In this document: in pieces, positions 37,282 to 48,509 of the stretch | How positions within the stretch are numbered: the stretch's first letter is position 1 | How the letters are laid out: every line of letters starts with the position of its first letter | From: Mariannaea sp. PMI_226 | Lineage: Eukaryota > Ascomycota > Sordariomycetes > Hypocreales > Nectriaceae | DNA length: 64,000 nucleotides | Reading direction: 5' to 3' | NCBI GenBank assembly: GCA_024336345.1 | Contig: JANFOG010000004.1 | Coordinates: forward strand, 1,178,001-1,242,000 | Made by a program: the position numbers and the translations under genes | The notes under the pieces: generated by a model | The model's input: only the letters and a program-made list of their open reading frames with translations | Databases searched by the model: none | Told to the model about the DNA's origin: nothing

Positions 37282-40200
37282 TGCAGCAGACAGATTTTTC
37301 AACAATCACAAGCAGGAGTGTAATACTGTGGGCGGCAATGTATCATAGTTAAAATAGCAAGCCGCAATTTAGTGTATGGGAATAGGATCCTGGCGTCTTT
37401 GGGGACGGTCGGTAGATATAGCATGTTAGGATTAGGGTGAAAGAGTGTTATATGGACAACATAATCTAAATAAACATTTCTCTCCTTTATACTGCCGCGA
37501 GCTCATAAGCAGCCAGCTTTGGGACGCTTGTATTGGGATTCATGGTCTTGATATCTCTATACGTAAGCTTGCTTGGATTTCTGAGTGTGACAAAATTGAC
37601 TTGTCTTCTGGGGTAAGGTTTTATCTCGATTTTCTTCGAAGCGTCGGCTGCCGTACAAAATTCATTGAGGTCATGGGCGTGGATGACAGGAACGACTTAC
37701 CCTAGAGCAGCAGCCTCCTTTCCCAGGTGTTGCGCATAGACAAATTGATTGTGTGACAACATGGACTAGTTGACAGATAGAACCATTTTAGCAATGTCAA
37801 TTGCTTTTTTTTTTTTTAATTGTTCATCAGAGGGGCACCTGCAATGGCCAGGGGTCTACTGTGTAAGGATCACGCGAGATTGGCCTCCCCATGCATCAAG
37901 CCTTGATGGAAGGAATGAGGAAGCATGACGAATGCCCTAGGTGTTGCAGCCTATCGCTGACATACAGATGCAGTCCATGGAGGGCTCGTATGCGAGTAAG
38001 CCTGGACCTCAGCCTCAACATCGAGTAAACGAAACAAAACTGACGGGAAACGGACTGACACTGGGTCTGTGGCTTGCGGCAGACCGGACGAAACGCAAGG
38101 ATCCCGGCGAATATTAGCAGCGAGGTGGTGAGCTCGGAGTTGATCATACACCATCTATGCTGGTGAAGCTTCGCATCATAACTGAAAGCTCTGATGTACT
38201 AATTTGGTATGTAACTGGAATGGTGTTCATGTACCAAAGTCGGGTAAGAGCTTTGCCCCCCCTTTCTTTACTTTTTTCTTCGCTTTTTTGCTTTTCTATT
38301 TTTTCCTCTTGCCTCATTACTACTCCCCCTTGCTGATTATCCCCTCATGGAGCAAGAGTTGGCGCACTCAAGTAGGTAGGGTCGGTTGATGGCAACACGA
38401 GCCACACTCTTCAAGTTAGGCCGGGCATCACGAGTTGAATATTCTGGATACCTAGGTTGAGATGCATATCCAATATCAACCAACTGGGCGAGCCTGCCTG
38501 TAGGCCATGCAAAGAAGGGATCACGACCGCCGTTGCTGTAGTAGCCACTGTAACGGTGAGGCTGTTGATCGGGGATAGGTAATATTTTTCTTTTTGGCAG
38601 AAACTTCTCACAACCGCAGAGTTCTGGATGTAGTGCGGCACGGGCACCACCATCCATGCTTGGATCGACGTCCAAATACCAAAGGAACTTTTCAGGTTGG
38701 ATGCTGTTGAGACGCCTGATGGCTGACCACCTTCAGTGACGTGGTTCGGTCAACGGGCACACCAGAGTGGCTCCCTTCTGGACACACCCCGTGGTGCGCC
38801 AGTGGCCTCAGCGACTTTTGGGGGTCCGCCAAAAAACGGCGTGGTGGTCCAGTCTAGACGGAGAGGGCGGTTGGCTGGCCTCTGATAAAGGGACTGGATG
38901 ACTGGAAGCACAAGCCACGGCGCTGCCAAACTTTTGATTTTTGATATTGGCAAGTCAAGCAGGGCCATCGACTCTGGTCAATAAGGTATGTCGAGCCTGG
39001 AAGCGATGCGAGAATTGGTATGCATCCCTTAATTAGATTTCCTTCCAACTCAAATTTGGAGTCGGGACAGACTTCAAGGTTGCGAAATGCCAGCAGAAAG
39101 AGAGGCTGAGATCAGAATGTCTTGAAAGTTGCGGTGGCTTCATAGCACACTACCTACGTACTGTAGCACACTAAAAAGCACGAATGTGTGTATCCACATT
39201 TGGTTCAGTTGTCTTGGGCTGTTTCTCTTGTTGGTGTGTTTCTCACCGTCTCTCGAACCATGCTGTGCTATGTTGCAATGGAGCAGGAAGAGGATCTTGT
39301 CTTGATTACGGTATTGAGAGGTCGAATTCAGAGGACCTTGAGAACCAGAAGCAAAATGCACGGGATCGCTTGGAGTTGCGGGGTTGCACTGTCGGTCTGT
39401 GAGCGACAATTCGTCCGTGAGGGAGATTGCATTGATATTGGAACCTCAATGTGATATCAATCTACCGACCTAGGTATGTACTATACCTGTCACAAACGGA
39501 CCCGGTTCAACCTCGAGGCTGATTTGAATTGGTGGAAGCCCTTCTGTACTATCTGTACTATATACTATGGTATCTACTGTACGTGTACCTAAGGTATGAA
39601 GAGTGAATAGTGGGTAGAGCGTGCTGTACCTGAAGGTAAATTACCTTTTAGTCTGCTCAGGATTTACCTTTTTGCTATGGGTCACGCGAAGTACCGAGAA
39701 GGAGGCTGCCCTGTTAGATTGAAGTGCCAACTGGCGGCCCAGCACCGTGCAGAACGCAGACAGACGGGGCCAAGGACAAGTTGAAAATCCGGTCACCGAC
39801 CCTTCAAAAACAAGTCTCAGTCAGTGAGCAAAGTCAGCAAGCCGGTCGCCTCATATTAAAATTATTGGTTCCCTCTGCTTGGGTCCGTACGTACGTACCG
39901 ACCTGGGGGACATAAGTTAAGGTCAGGTACTTTTACCTAATTATGCACCTAGGTAGGTACATACTGTATGCATTACATTGGGATGCTCAGTCAGATGCTT
40001 CTCTGTTTAAAGAATCTGGTTGGAAGCCCATACTAAGGGAAAACCATTAAAGGTCAACTCTAATTACTCTGTACATAGTATCTATCCATTTGTCTGCTCT
40101 GGCAAGATTCCTTTGCAGCAAGGTTCCTCCTCTCAGAATAATTTGGGAGCTCCCTTCGCTCATCTCCCAGCCTCCAACACACCCGCTGCGGCGCCCCCCC

Positions 40201-41077
40201 CGTCCCGCGCATTGATTGGTCCCAAATGCACCATCGGCCAATCAACAGCAGCCACCCGGTGCCAGTCGGGCCAGGCCCAGCAAATGCAGCGGGTCTCAGG
40301 TCCCAGTGGCATTGGAGCAGGCTTGTCACTAATTCTCCAGAGCTCAGGGCCCCCCAAGCTCCCTAATTCCTCCCCGGAGCTGTGAGCGCCCCTGGTTCCA
40401 CCCGTGGGAGGCTAGCCCCTTTCTGGCATAGCCCGCACGAAACCCCTTTTGTTGCAGGACCAGCCAGCTTGGTCGCCCAGCGTCTGGCTGCCAGACAGCA
40501 CATCAGAATTTCCTCTCCTGGTCCGCCGTCGCACCCCCCAAAATTTCCCTTCCTTCTCCTTGATTCCTCTTGACCCCGTTTTGTCCCTTTCGCACTCTCT
40601 TTTCTACTGCCATCATTGCTACTTCTCCCTTGCCGCAGTTTGCTTTGCGCGTGAGATTCAAGCCTTGAGTCGACTTGCCCGCGGCCTGCTTCTGCTTCTT
40701 ATCAACTTGTCTTCACGGCGCCATTGACACGCGTCTTGTTGCGTTTCCTGGTAATTTAGGGTGAGTGCCACACCCTCGTTCCACCCACCCCAACTCTTTG
40801 CACAGAATCCTTCCCTCACGGCCGGACGACGAGGTCAGCACCGACTCGAACTCTGCTACGACGAAGCGTGCCGCCTCTCTGGCTTCGACCTTGGCTTGTT
40901 TACAACACTCTTCCACCCATCTCTGCCTCCCGACTCCGTCTCCTGAGCTCATATACCTGGCCTGATAGCTGGCCTTTCCCCCCTGATCTCGCTAGCTAAC
41001 GTTCCGACCAATTTCAGACCTCGCTCTTTCCTATAACCTTCTATTCACACGGCGACCGACCGCTCTTGAACATCAAT
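37282..41077. other. Long intergenic, no firm gene
   Basis: This 3.8-kb gap follows ferrochelatase and precedes the septin. One minus-strand frame open from 38732 to 38337 (first ATG at 38657, about 106 codons) is moderately protein-like but matches nothing I know. Between 39470 and 40000 there are many GTACCT/AGGTAC words, as is common in Sordariomycete spacers. From about 40540 the sequence is pyrimidine-rich and looks like the septin promoter and leader. Confidence 0.5.
40761..41017 (+). other. Probable 5' UTR intron of the septin gene
   Basis: GTGAGT at 40761, a GCTAAC branch word near 40995-41000 and TTTCAG ending at 41017 fit a 257-bp intron in the pyrimidine-rich septin leader, 60 bp before the ATG. 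It is inferred from signals only. Confidence 0.45.
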
Positions 41078-43311
41078 ATGGGTAAGATTACTATTTTTCT
41101 GTGTTTGTGTGTTCGTTGCTGGCCACATGGCCGCTCATGACAGAGGAAGGCGCCCTCTTACCAAAACCACATGGCCATCTGGACCAGCGGGGAGGGTCCG
41201 TTGGATGCCAAGAGCGAACATGTATGCTCCCAACACGGGCACCGTCATCAGCTACTTCGATAAAAGCCGGCATTTCTGGGTTGTCTTGTCCTCATTCTCA
41301 GATTCCACCCTCACCGGTTCCTATTCCAAGATAATTGGTGCTGCGCTCATTCGCCTCGCGAGCCCCTTTCCCACAATGGCCGTGAACGAGGCCACACACA
41401 ATAAAGCACGTCGTAATCGAAGTTTCCACTTCAACGATGTCATGTGGAAAATGACAACCGCGGCACCTCAAAGATTCTCGCAACCGCAACACCAACGGCA
41501 TAGCAGCGCGCCAATGAAAAGTGGGAACCAGCAGCTTCCTGGTCTGACATCTACCCCTATTTCACAGTACGGCAAGCTAGCCCAGATTGATGATCCTCCT
41601 ACATTGGCACTCCTCTCTATCGACTCTCGGCCTCTGAGCTGTTTTCACTTGGACCCTAATGGGCAATCCGACCTTGACCTTGAACTGCCTAAAGCTGAGA
41701 ACAAAATGAGTACGACCACAAAAGTCGAGAGGGCGGGCAAGCCATGTGGGAATTCATCGAGTCAGACGCTTCCTTGTGACTGCACGGATATCTAAGACAA
41801 ACATTTGATTTAACTGGATAATGGCTGACTTCGTTATTATTGTAGCTTCCAACGGCAGCGAGTCCCCGGCTTTGGCCCCTTCTAACTCCCCTCCTAATGG
41901 TTAGTGTTTCGCTGAAAAGCACTCTCAGAGCTTCAGCTAACATAATTATAGTTCCTAGTCAGCCCCCACCTCCTGTCACTGACAGCCGAAACATTGTCCG
42001 AAGAAAGTTGACTGGTTATGTCGGTTTTGCCAACCTCCCAAACCAGTGGCATCGCAAGAGTGTGCGCAAGGGCTTCAACTTCAATGTTATGGTCGTTGGT
42101 ATGTGTTTTCATGACAACGTCAAGTGATGGCGAGACTAATTCTATGTTTAGGTGAGTCTGGCCTGGGCAAGTCTACCCTCGTCAACACTCTCTTCAACAC
42201 TTCGCTGTACCCCCCCAAGGAGCGCAAGGGTCCCAGCCTAGACATTATTCCCAAGACCGTCACCATCCAGTCCATCAGCGCCGATATCGAGGAGGCCGGT
42301 GTCCGTCTTCGCCTTACCGTTGTCGACACCCCCGGATTTGGTGACTTCGTCAACAACGATGAGTCGTGGCGCCCCATCGTTGACAACATCGAGCAGCGAT
42401 TTGATGCCTACCTCGATGCTGAGAACAAGGTCAACCGCATGAACATTGTTGACAACCGAATCCACGCCTGTGTCTTCTTCATCCAGCCCACTGGCCACTC
42501 TCTCAAGCCTCTTGACATCGAGGTCATGCGCCGCCTGCACACCAAGGTCAACTTGATTCCCGTCATTGCCAAGTCTGACACCCTTACCGATGAGGAGATT
42601 GCCAACTTCAAGGCTAGAGTATGTGTTCTTGAAACTCTCAAATTAGTATGATGATCGTTGCTAACCTAAATCTAGATTCTTGCCGATATCAAGTACCATG
42701 GCATCCAAATCTTTGAGGGCCCCCGATATGAGCTTGACGATGAGGAGACCATTGCTGAGAACAATGAGATCATGTCCAAGGTCCCCTTCGCTGTCGTTGG
42801 TGCTACCAACGAGATCACCAACGCTGATGGCCGCAAGGTCCGTGGACGTGCTTACCCCTGGGGTATCATTGAGGTGGACAACGAGGAGCACTGCGACTTT
42901 GTCAAGCTTCGCCAAATGTTGATCCGAACCCACATGGAGGAGCTCAAGGAGCATACCAACAACATTCTCTACGAGAACTACAGAACCGACAAGCTTATCG
43001 CTATGGGCGTGTCGCAGGACCCCAGCGTTTTCAAGGAGGTCAACCCTGCCGTCAAGCAGGAAGAGGAGCGTGCTCTACACGAGCAGAAGCTCGCCAAGAT
43101 GGAGGCCGAGATGAAGATGGTGTTCCAGCAGAAGGTTGCCGAGAAGGAGAGCAAACTGAAGCAATCGGAAGAGGAGCTGTACGCTCGACACAAGGAGATG
43201 AAGGAGCAGCTCGAGCGCCAGCGACTGGAACTCGAGGACAAGAAGCAACGGATCGAGAGTGGACGACCATTGGAGAAGGAAGGCAAGCGCAAGGGTTTCT
43301 CGCTGCGATAA
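41078..43311 (+). CDS. cdc3: Septin, Cdc3/AspB group
   Basis: This GTP-binding filament protein of the septin hetero-oligomer acts at septa, hyphal tips and branch sites. Five coding exons, 41078-41081, 41846-41899, 41952-42098, 42152-42618 and 42676-43311, give 435 residues. Exon 1 holds only ATGG before a GTAAGA donor; intron 1 is 764 bp, far longer than the others (52-57 bp). The frame then reads [14 protein letters not shown]. Motifs: polybasic segment before the GTPase ([11 protein letters not shown]); P-loop GESGLGKS (69-76); DTPGFGD (127-133); AKSD (208-211); the septin element near [15 protein letters not shown]-terminal coiled coil (about 335-420, [19 protein letters not shown] onward). 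The opening [16 protein letters not shown] points to the Cdc3/AspB group rather than Cdc11 or Cdc12. The long intron contains an unrelated 228-codon open frame. Confidence 0.93.
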
Positions 43312-44770
43312 ACTGCCAGCGCCTTAATGACTTGCCGACCTCATTTTCGCGCCTTCTTCGTTATTCATGTCTGAGTACCCATGATGCCTATACAATACCA
43401 GCTCGACGCCCTTCCTTCCATTCAATTCTTGTTTTTTTTTGTCATCTCTTTTCTCTCACCTCTTTTTTAATCAAAGCCCCAAAATCTCGTCACCTAATCA
43501 CATACGTCAACGAAAACGATTGTCGTACGGAGACGGACAAGCAAAAAGTCTTTTTTTTTATTATGAAGAATAGTCGTGCCAAGGTGGGAGGCATAGACTA
43601 TGGACTGGCCACTTGGGTGCCTGGACAGGTTTTGAGTGAGATCGTCAGGGCCACATCCCCCCCTCTTCCTCCATCATGAGCACATCCCGTACTACTACTA
43701 CTATTCTTGGCTGTAACGGGACTGCTTGGGCAGTGATCGGAAAGTCTCGTGACGAGTCGGGACCGCGGTTTTGGGGGGGATTTTCTTTGCCCGGGAGTCT
43801 GTCGTGTTACTCACATATGGTTTCCTTATAATCTATGCCCTGAAGACCGCTGGTCGACGATGCCTGTTGCCTTTGTCCCTTTTTCGCCTGGTGTGCCCTT
43901 CGGATACCCTCTTCCTTGTTGTGTCTTGATGGAGCGTCGGCTTTATGGATTGAACTAGACAGGAGCAGACGGATGATTTACCAAGAGCGGGGAGGTCGAG
44001 CAGCAACTGATGTATTTTAGCCGTGTGTTTACCGAGACGGGGGGGGTTCGTTTTTGATGTCTCGGTCCACGACCACGCCACCAGCTCGTGAGCCGTTTTT
44101 TCTTAGTTTGTGTGATCTTTACTGTCGCTTCACATCGTTTCTGTTAGTCTAGTTTTCTTTGTTGAATGTCGGGGATTTGTCCTTTTTTTTTTTGTCTCTA
44201 TTCTTATGTGCTCCTCAGTTGTGTGTGTATTATGAACTATGTGATGTGGTGCTTGTGAATGTAGTAGTAGACCCAAAAGTGTCATCTTTGTCCGAGACTT
44301 CTCAATCAGTTCCGGCTACCTGAAGGATACGCTGTTTCACCTGAAATGTGGGAACTGAGATGTTCCAAGAAAGTATCAAGAAGCTTGAGCATCATAAAAT
44401 ATTTGTACGTTCATTCCGTTATTTGCCAAAAACAAAAAAAAGGAAAAACAAAGAAGCGGTCGCCCATTCATATAATACAGGGTTGTCTTTTGTATAAAAA
44501 CGTGGAAGACATTGCTTCACACTGGTCCATTCCCGGTTATTCGACATCCAACGTAGAGGAGACAAGAGGGAAGGGGGAGAGGGGGAGAGGGGGGTTGTAT
44601 AAGTATATCCCATAACAAGGGGAAGTCCTCCTTAGAAATTCTTTATGCAAGAAAATCTCTCTTTGTGAACCTGATGTTTCTCCTTGTGTGTGTGGTTCTT
44701 TCTTTCTTTCTTGTTTTTTTTTTGCCTAAAGAAAAAAATAAGACCTTTATTGCTGATCGGTGGAGCGGCC
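43312..44770. other. Convergent septin / FIS1 3' regions
   Basis: This 1.46-kb interval lies between two gene ends. It is T-rich with several homopolymer runs; open frames at 43332-43679 and 43833-44081 are not protein-like. Nothing else is recognised. Confidence 0.5.
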
Positions 44771-45627
44771 CTACCTTCTCCTCGCGTTGCGGAGGAGAAA
44801 GGCACCGACCACGCCGGCAGCGATGCCCACGCTACCCAGGATGGCAACGCCCATGAGGCCCTCCTTGGCGACCTTGTCGTCGATAAGCTGGCGCAGGTTC
44901 GAGGCCTGCAGGTTGGCGGGCTCCTTATCGAGGAGCAGGTCGTTGTAGCGTCGGGCCTCGCCGTAGTTGCTCAGCTTGTAGTTGCCGAGTGCGAGGTAGT
45001 AGAGGCATTCGCGACGGCGTTCGGGGGATAGGCGGAAGATTTCGGAGAGGAGGCGGACGCCGAGCTGTTGGTCCTGACGTTGGTTGGACTTTACGAGACC
45101 CTGTCGGAGGGGAAAAAAAAAGAGAGCTTCGAGTTAGCATTTTGACTCTTCTGCGAGGCTTTATGCGAATGACCCTCCCTCGTGGAGGTAAAGTAGCTGT
45201 TCGGAGAATGGCTAGAAGCCAATACCATAGGGATGGCAAGGAACAGAAAGAGAGAAAAGAGACAAGAAAAGAAAAAAAGGGTATTTACCCAAGCATAGTT
45301 GAACTTGGTCTGAACACCAACCATCTCGCCTTCGCGCTCAAACTGGGCACGCAGGACGTTGAGCTCCGACGCATTCAGTGGCCTATACGGAAAATCATAC
45401 CCAACGTTAGATTTTATCTGGTAACCCGCAGCTGTTTCGGGATGAGGAAAAAAAAAAGGGAAAACAATAAATGGAACGAGAATGGGAGAGTGGGACATAC
45501 GTCTCGGCATCAAGAGCATCTGTCAATGTTCGCGTCGTGGTTAGTATTTTCTCAAAGCTCTGTCGCAGGCAACCCGGCAATCGGTGGGTGGCGGGGGAGG
45601 AAACTCACATGGCAGCTCGGTAACCAT
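44771..45627 (-). CDS. fis1: Mitochondrial fission protein Fis1
   Basis: This tail-anchored outer-membrane receptor recruits the dynamin-related fission machinery to mitochondria and peroxisomes. Four exons are inferred: 45627-45609 (19 nt), 45519-45501 (19 nt), 45382-45289 and 45100-44771, giving 153 residues, the normal size. The joined N-terminus reads MVTELPYALDAETPLNASEL. The helical TPR-like core carries the signatures KFNYAWGLVKS and [31 protein letters not shown]. One transmembrane helix (about 125-147, [20 protein letters not shown]) is followed by the basic tail RNARRR needed for outer-membrane targeting. Every exon join keeps frame with GT...AG borders. A 247-codon frame on the opposite strand is a shadow. 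It is divergent from SPC24. Confidence 0.93.
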
Positions 45628-46469
45628 TTTGAAATACGATTTCTGGAGGGAGGGGAAAAGTGGGAGGAGAGGCAACAATTAAGAAAAAGAGGAGGAGATG
45701 GGGGAAAGAAAGAAGAGGGAGAGAAGAGCTGATATGGGCGCAGCTCCCAACAGGAACAATGGGAATTGCGAAAAACGAGAGGTATCACGAGATGGGCTTG
45801 CGTTCACTTGCGATTAGGTAGGTAGGTAGTTAGTTATTCGGTGGGGGGTGGGACGGAGGAGGAGGAGCCGGGCAGGCGACGTTAAAGGTCGACTTCGGTT
45901 CAGAAGCACGTGTGGCTGCATACGTCGTCGGGTCTTTTTTATCTGGTGTGGCTTGGACCGCTGCCTTGTATTCTGGAGGGAGAAGGGGGAGGGGGGGCGA
46001 CTCGGGGACCTATAGCTTAGGTACTAGGTGCCCAAGTTTTGGAGCAAAGTGAGAAAAAAAAAACAAATGGGCGCCACTCCGATGGTGGCAGCTCTGTCCT
46101 TTCCTCCCGTGATGTGGGTGCCTGCTCCAGTGGCTGTGCTCTGCTGTCTGTGTGTGCTATGACGCTGTGCCGTGTCGGATGAAACTCGGTAGCTTCAATG
46201 ATTGAAACCTGCCTCACTGATAGTCGTCCCGGCGACCAGAGCTCAAAGACATGTCAGTGTGTGTTTGGGTGCTAGTCTACAGATTACTATCCACCCAATA
46301 CCAATACCCCGTGTATTTGTTCCATCATATTGTATCATAGTTACTATTTGCAAAAGCCCATTGAAGACAAATCTTTAACCACACAAACAACCTTACACAT
46401 ACACCAGCTTCACAACACGTCTCCATTCAGGTCACCACCACTACCAATAAGAAAAACAAAATCGCAATC
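45628..46469. promoter_or_regulatory. Divergent FIS1 / SPC24 interval
   Basis: This 842-bp spacer lies between two outward start codons and holds both promoters. A GGTAGGTAGGTAG run lies near 45826. The SPC24 side is CA/ACCA-rich, as in a leader. No specific site is claimed. Confidence 0.5.
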
Positions 46470-47223
46470 ATGGTGCTCTTGGAAGAACCCGCCACTGTAA
46501 GTACTTCTATGCATTCTGTTTTCTTCCCTTTTTTTTTTCCAATCCCCCACCATCGATCTACCTGTGCAATATCAATTGGGACAAAAACGTTCCTCTATTA
46601 CCAAACACAAAAAAGCTAACTCATGGGGTTTCTTTCAAATACAACACCAGCTCATCCACCACACAATCAACAACTTCAACATCCAGCCCGACAAGCTCGC
46701 CGTCGCGCGCGTTCAGGAGTCAATCTCCACCCTCAAGCAGGCCCGCGAGCTGCGCATCGCCGACGCAGAGAACAGCCTCAAGAAGCTCTCCCGCGCCCTC
46801 TCCTCCCAGACCTCCCGCCACGACGACCTGGTCGAGCAGCACGCCTCCGCCGACCACGCCTCCAACATCGCCCGTCTTGACACCGTAAAGTTCCGCACCG
46901 CAAAGGCCGCCTCCGACGCCGAGAACGAGGCCGAGCGCCTGGCCCTCCAGGCCGCAGACCTGGCCGCTCGGCTGCAGGAGCTCGAGATTCAAGGCGTCGA
47001 GGGCGACGCGGCTGCGCGACGGAGGGACCCCGTTGACGACGAAGTCCTGCTGCGCTTAAAGGTATATCGCAGCTTGGGTATCGAACTAGAGCGCGACGAG
47101 AGGGATGGCGAGTGGTCCAAGGCCATTGTGCGAAATGATCGCAAGGGTGACGTCCATGTGGTAAACATGGACAAGAAATTCTCCCGCTACTTCTACGCCA
47201 ATTACTTCTGGCAGACCCTCTGA
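46470..47223 (+). CDS. spc24: Kinetochore protein Spc24 (Ndc80 complex)
   Basis: With Spc25 it forms the inner end of the Ndc80 complex, linking microtubule-binding heads to the centromere side of the kinetochore in mitosis. Two exons, 46470-46496 (MVLLEEPAT) and 46651-47223, give 199 residues, as usual. A long coiled coil runs from about residue 25 to 115 ([41 protein letters not shown]). The C-terminal globular domain holds [18 protein letters not shown] and the family end [16 protein letters not shown]. The intron is 154 bp. The exon is GC-rich in third positions compared with the spacer. It is divergent from FIS1 and convergent with the next gene. Confidence 0.92.
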
Positions 47224-47768
47224 TGTTTCCAACTTTGAGGAACTACGTGCCGGATGTATATGACGATGATGAGACGATGATTGGAAAACTGCCCATATGG
47301 AATGGAGGAACGAGGAATGGCGTTTGCGTGGCGTTTTAGATACCATGTCTATATTTTCTTACAACTGTATTTTGGTTTTTTATCACTCGGCTTTGTTTGA
47401 AAATACAAAACACTATTCATGTAAATTGAAGGAGAGGACTTGTGCCATGCCCCAACGCCTTGCATAATAGAATAAGTAAACATCCGATAGTTCCAATTTC
47501 TGATGTATAGCCTCCGCGCGGTTAATCACGTCAACGAACCCAATCATCTAGAAACTTGACTGTTTCCAAACCCCTCCCCCCCCCCCAAAAAAAAACCAAC
47601 CAAAAAAACCCCCTCCTTGGGCTAATTCATCATGGAAGCACATATGTATATACCCAGTAATATTTTGTTTTTCCCATTCTTCCTGAAATAGCATTGGCAA
47701 TCATTCATTACTTCGTAATGTACACACTGAATAACAAAGATACAATTTATTAGTCTTTTGACTTTCGT
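47224..47768. other. Convergent 3' regions, SPC24 and membrane protein gene
   Basis: This 545-bp AT-rich tail-to-tail spacer carries an 11-base C run at 47576-47586. No gene is seen. Confidence 0.5.
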
Positions 47769-48509
47769 TCAAGTATCATAAATTCCTTGAGCAGGTAGCT
47801 TCTTAGAAATCTTGGGTGAGGTGGTAAAGACGGGGAAGTATCCGTCATGATGAGGCTTGGATGAGAAGGAAATTCGAGGTCCCGAAGGTGTCCGGGTCCT
47901 CCCACTGTTGGGAGAGACAGAGGAGCGCTTGTTTTCGGAGCTGGGCGTGCGACCCTTCATCATGAGACAAGATCCCTCGCCGGGGGTGGTTGGGCCAGAT
48001 GGAGACATATAGTGAGTGCGGCCGTGATGCTGTTTGTCGGGTAGCTCGAGGCGCGAGTTGATGGTTGTCCAAACATCGTCATCACCAAGTCGCCAGCCAC
48101 CTATACCCTCAAAGTCTCGTTCTGGTCCAATGCTAGGTGCAAGGCCTAGAGCCATCTCACTGGTGACGGGAGTGAGGGACGCGGCAGATAGGACACTGGA
48201 GCTGCGACGATGTCGACGGCGTCGTTGTGGTGTGTTGGAAGCCGTAGAATTGGAGGAGGAAGAGGCAATGGTGGCGACAGGGTTGAAGTCTTGAAGTTGT
48301 GGAGGATGGGGCCTATACGGACGAGGTTTGGAACCACCAAGATAATGTGGCACGAGGGAGAGAGCGACGTCGAGGTAAACGGCGAGGACACGGAGTATCA
48401 GGACGGAAAAGGCGATCGTGGTGGTGATGCCGGCAAAGACAGCGAGCGGGACAGTGACTATAAAGAGAAAAGGGACGACAAAGGCGTAAACAGGGTTCAG
48501 GACCGCCAT
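47769..48509 (-). CDS. Two-helix membrane protein of unknown function
   Basis: It encodes 246 residues in one exon with start ATG at 48509 (MAVLNPVYAF). Residues about 7-27 and 31-53 form two hydrophobic helices close together, so the protein is probably a membrane hairpin with both ends on the same side. The rest is polar and largely disordered, with an Arg cluster (PQRRRRHRRSSS, 94-105) and many Ser/Thr-Pro sites (TTPGEG, SVSPNSGRTRTPSGP) suggesting phosphorylation. Residues 131-140 read RDFEGIGGWR, followed by an acidic-aromatic patch (DDDVWTTINSRLELP); I believe this patch recurs in ascomycete proteins of unknown role, but that is memory, not a search. No enzymatic motif is seen. Being open and well structured over 246 codons, it is likely a real gene. 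Confidence 0.75.
   Translation of the reverse strand: MAVLNPVYAFVVPFLFIVTVPLAVFAGITTTIAFSVLILRVLAVYLDVALSLVPHYLGGSKPRPYRPHPPQLQDFNPVATIASSSSNSTASNTPQRRRRHRRSSSVLSAASLTPVTSEMALGLAPSIGPERDFEGIGGWRLGDDDVWTTINSRLELPDKQHHGRTHYMSPSGPTTPGEGSCLMMKGRTPSSENKRSSVSPNSGRTRTPSGPRISFSSKPHHDGYFPVFTTSPKISKKLPAQGIYDT

Noticed and set aside
44989..45732. 247-codon + strand frame overlapping FIS1
   Set aside because: It crosses FIS1 exons and introns and is Arg/Lys/Glu-rich from purine runs. FIS1 on the minus strand is certain.
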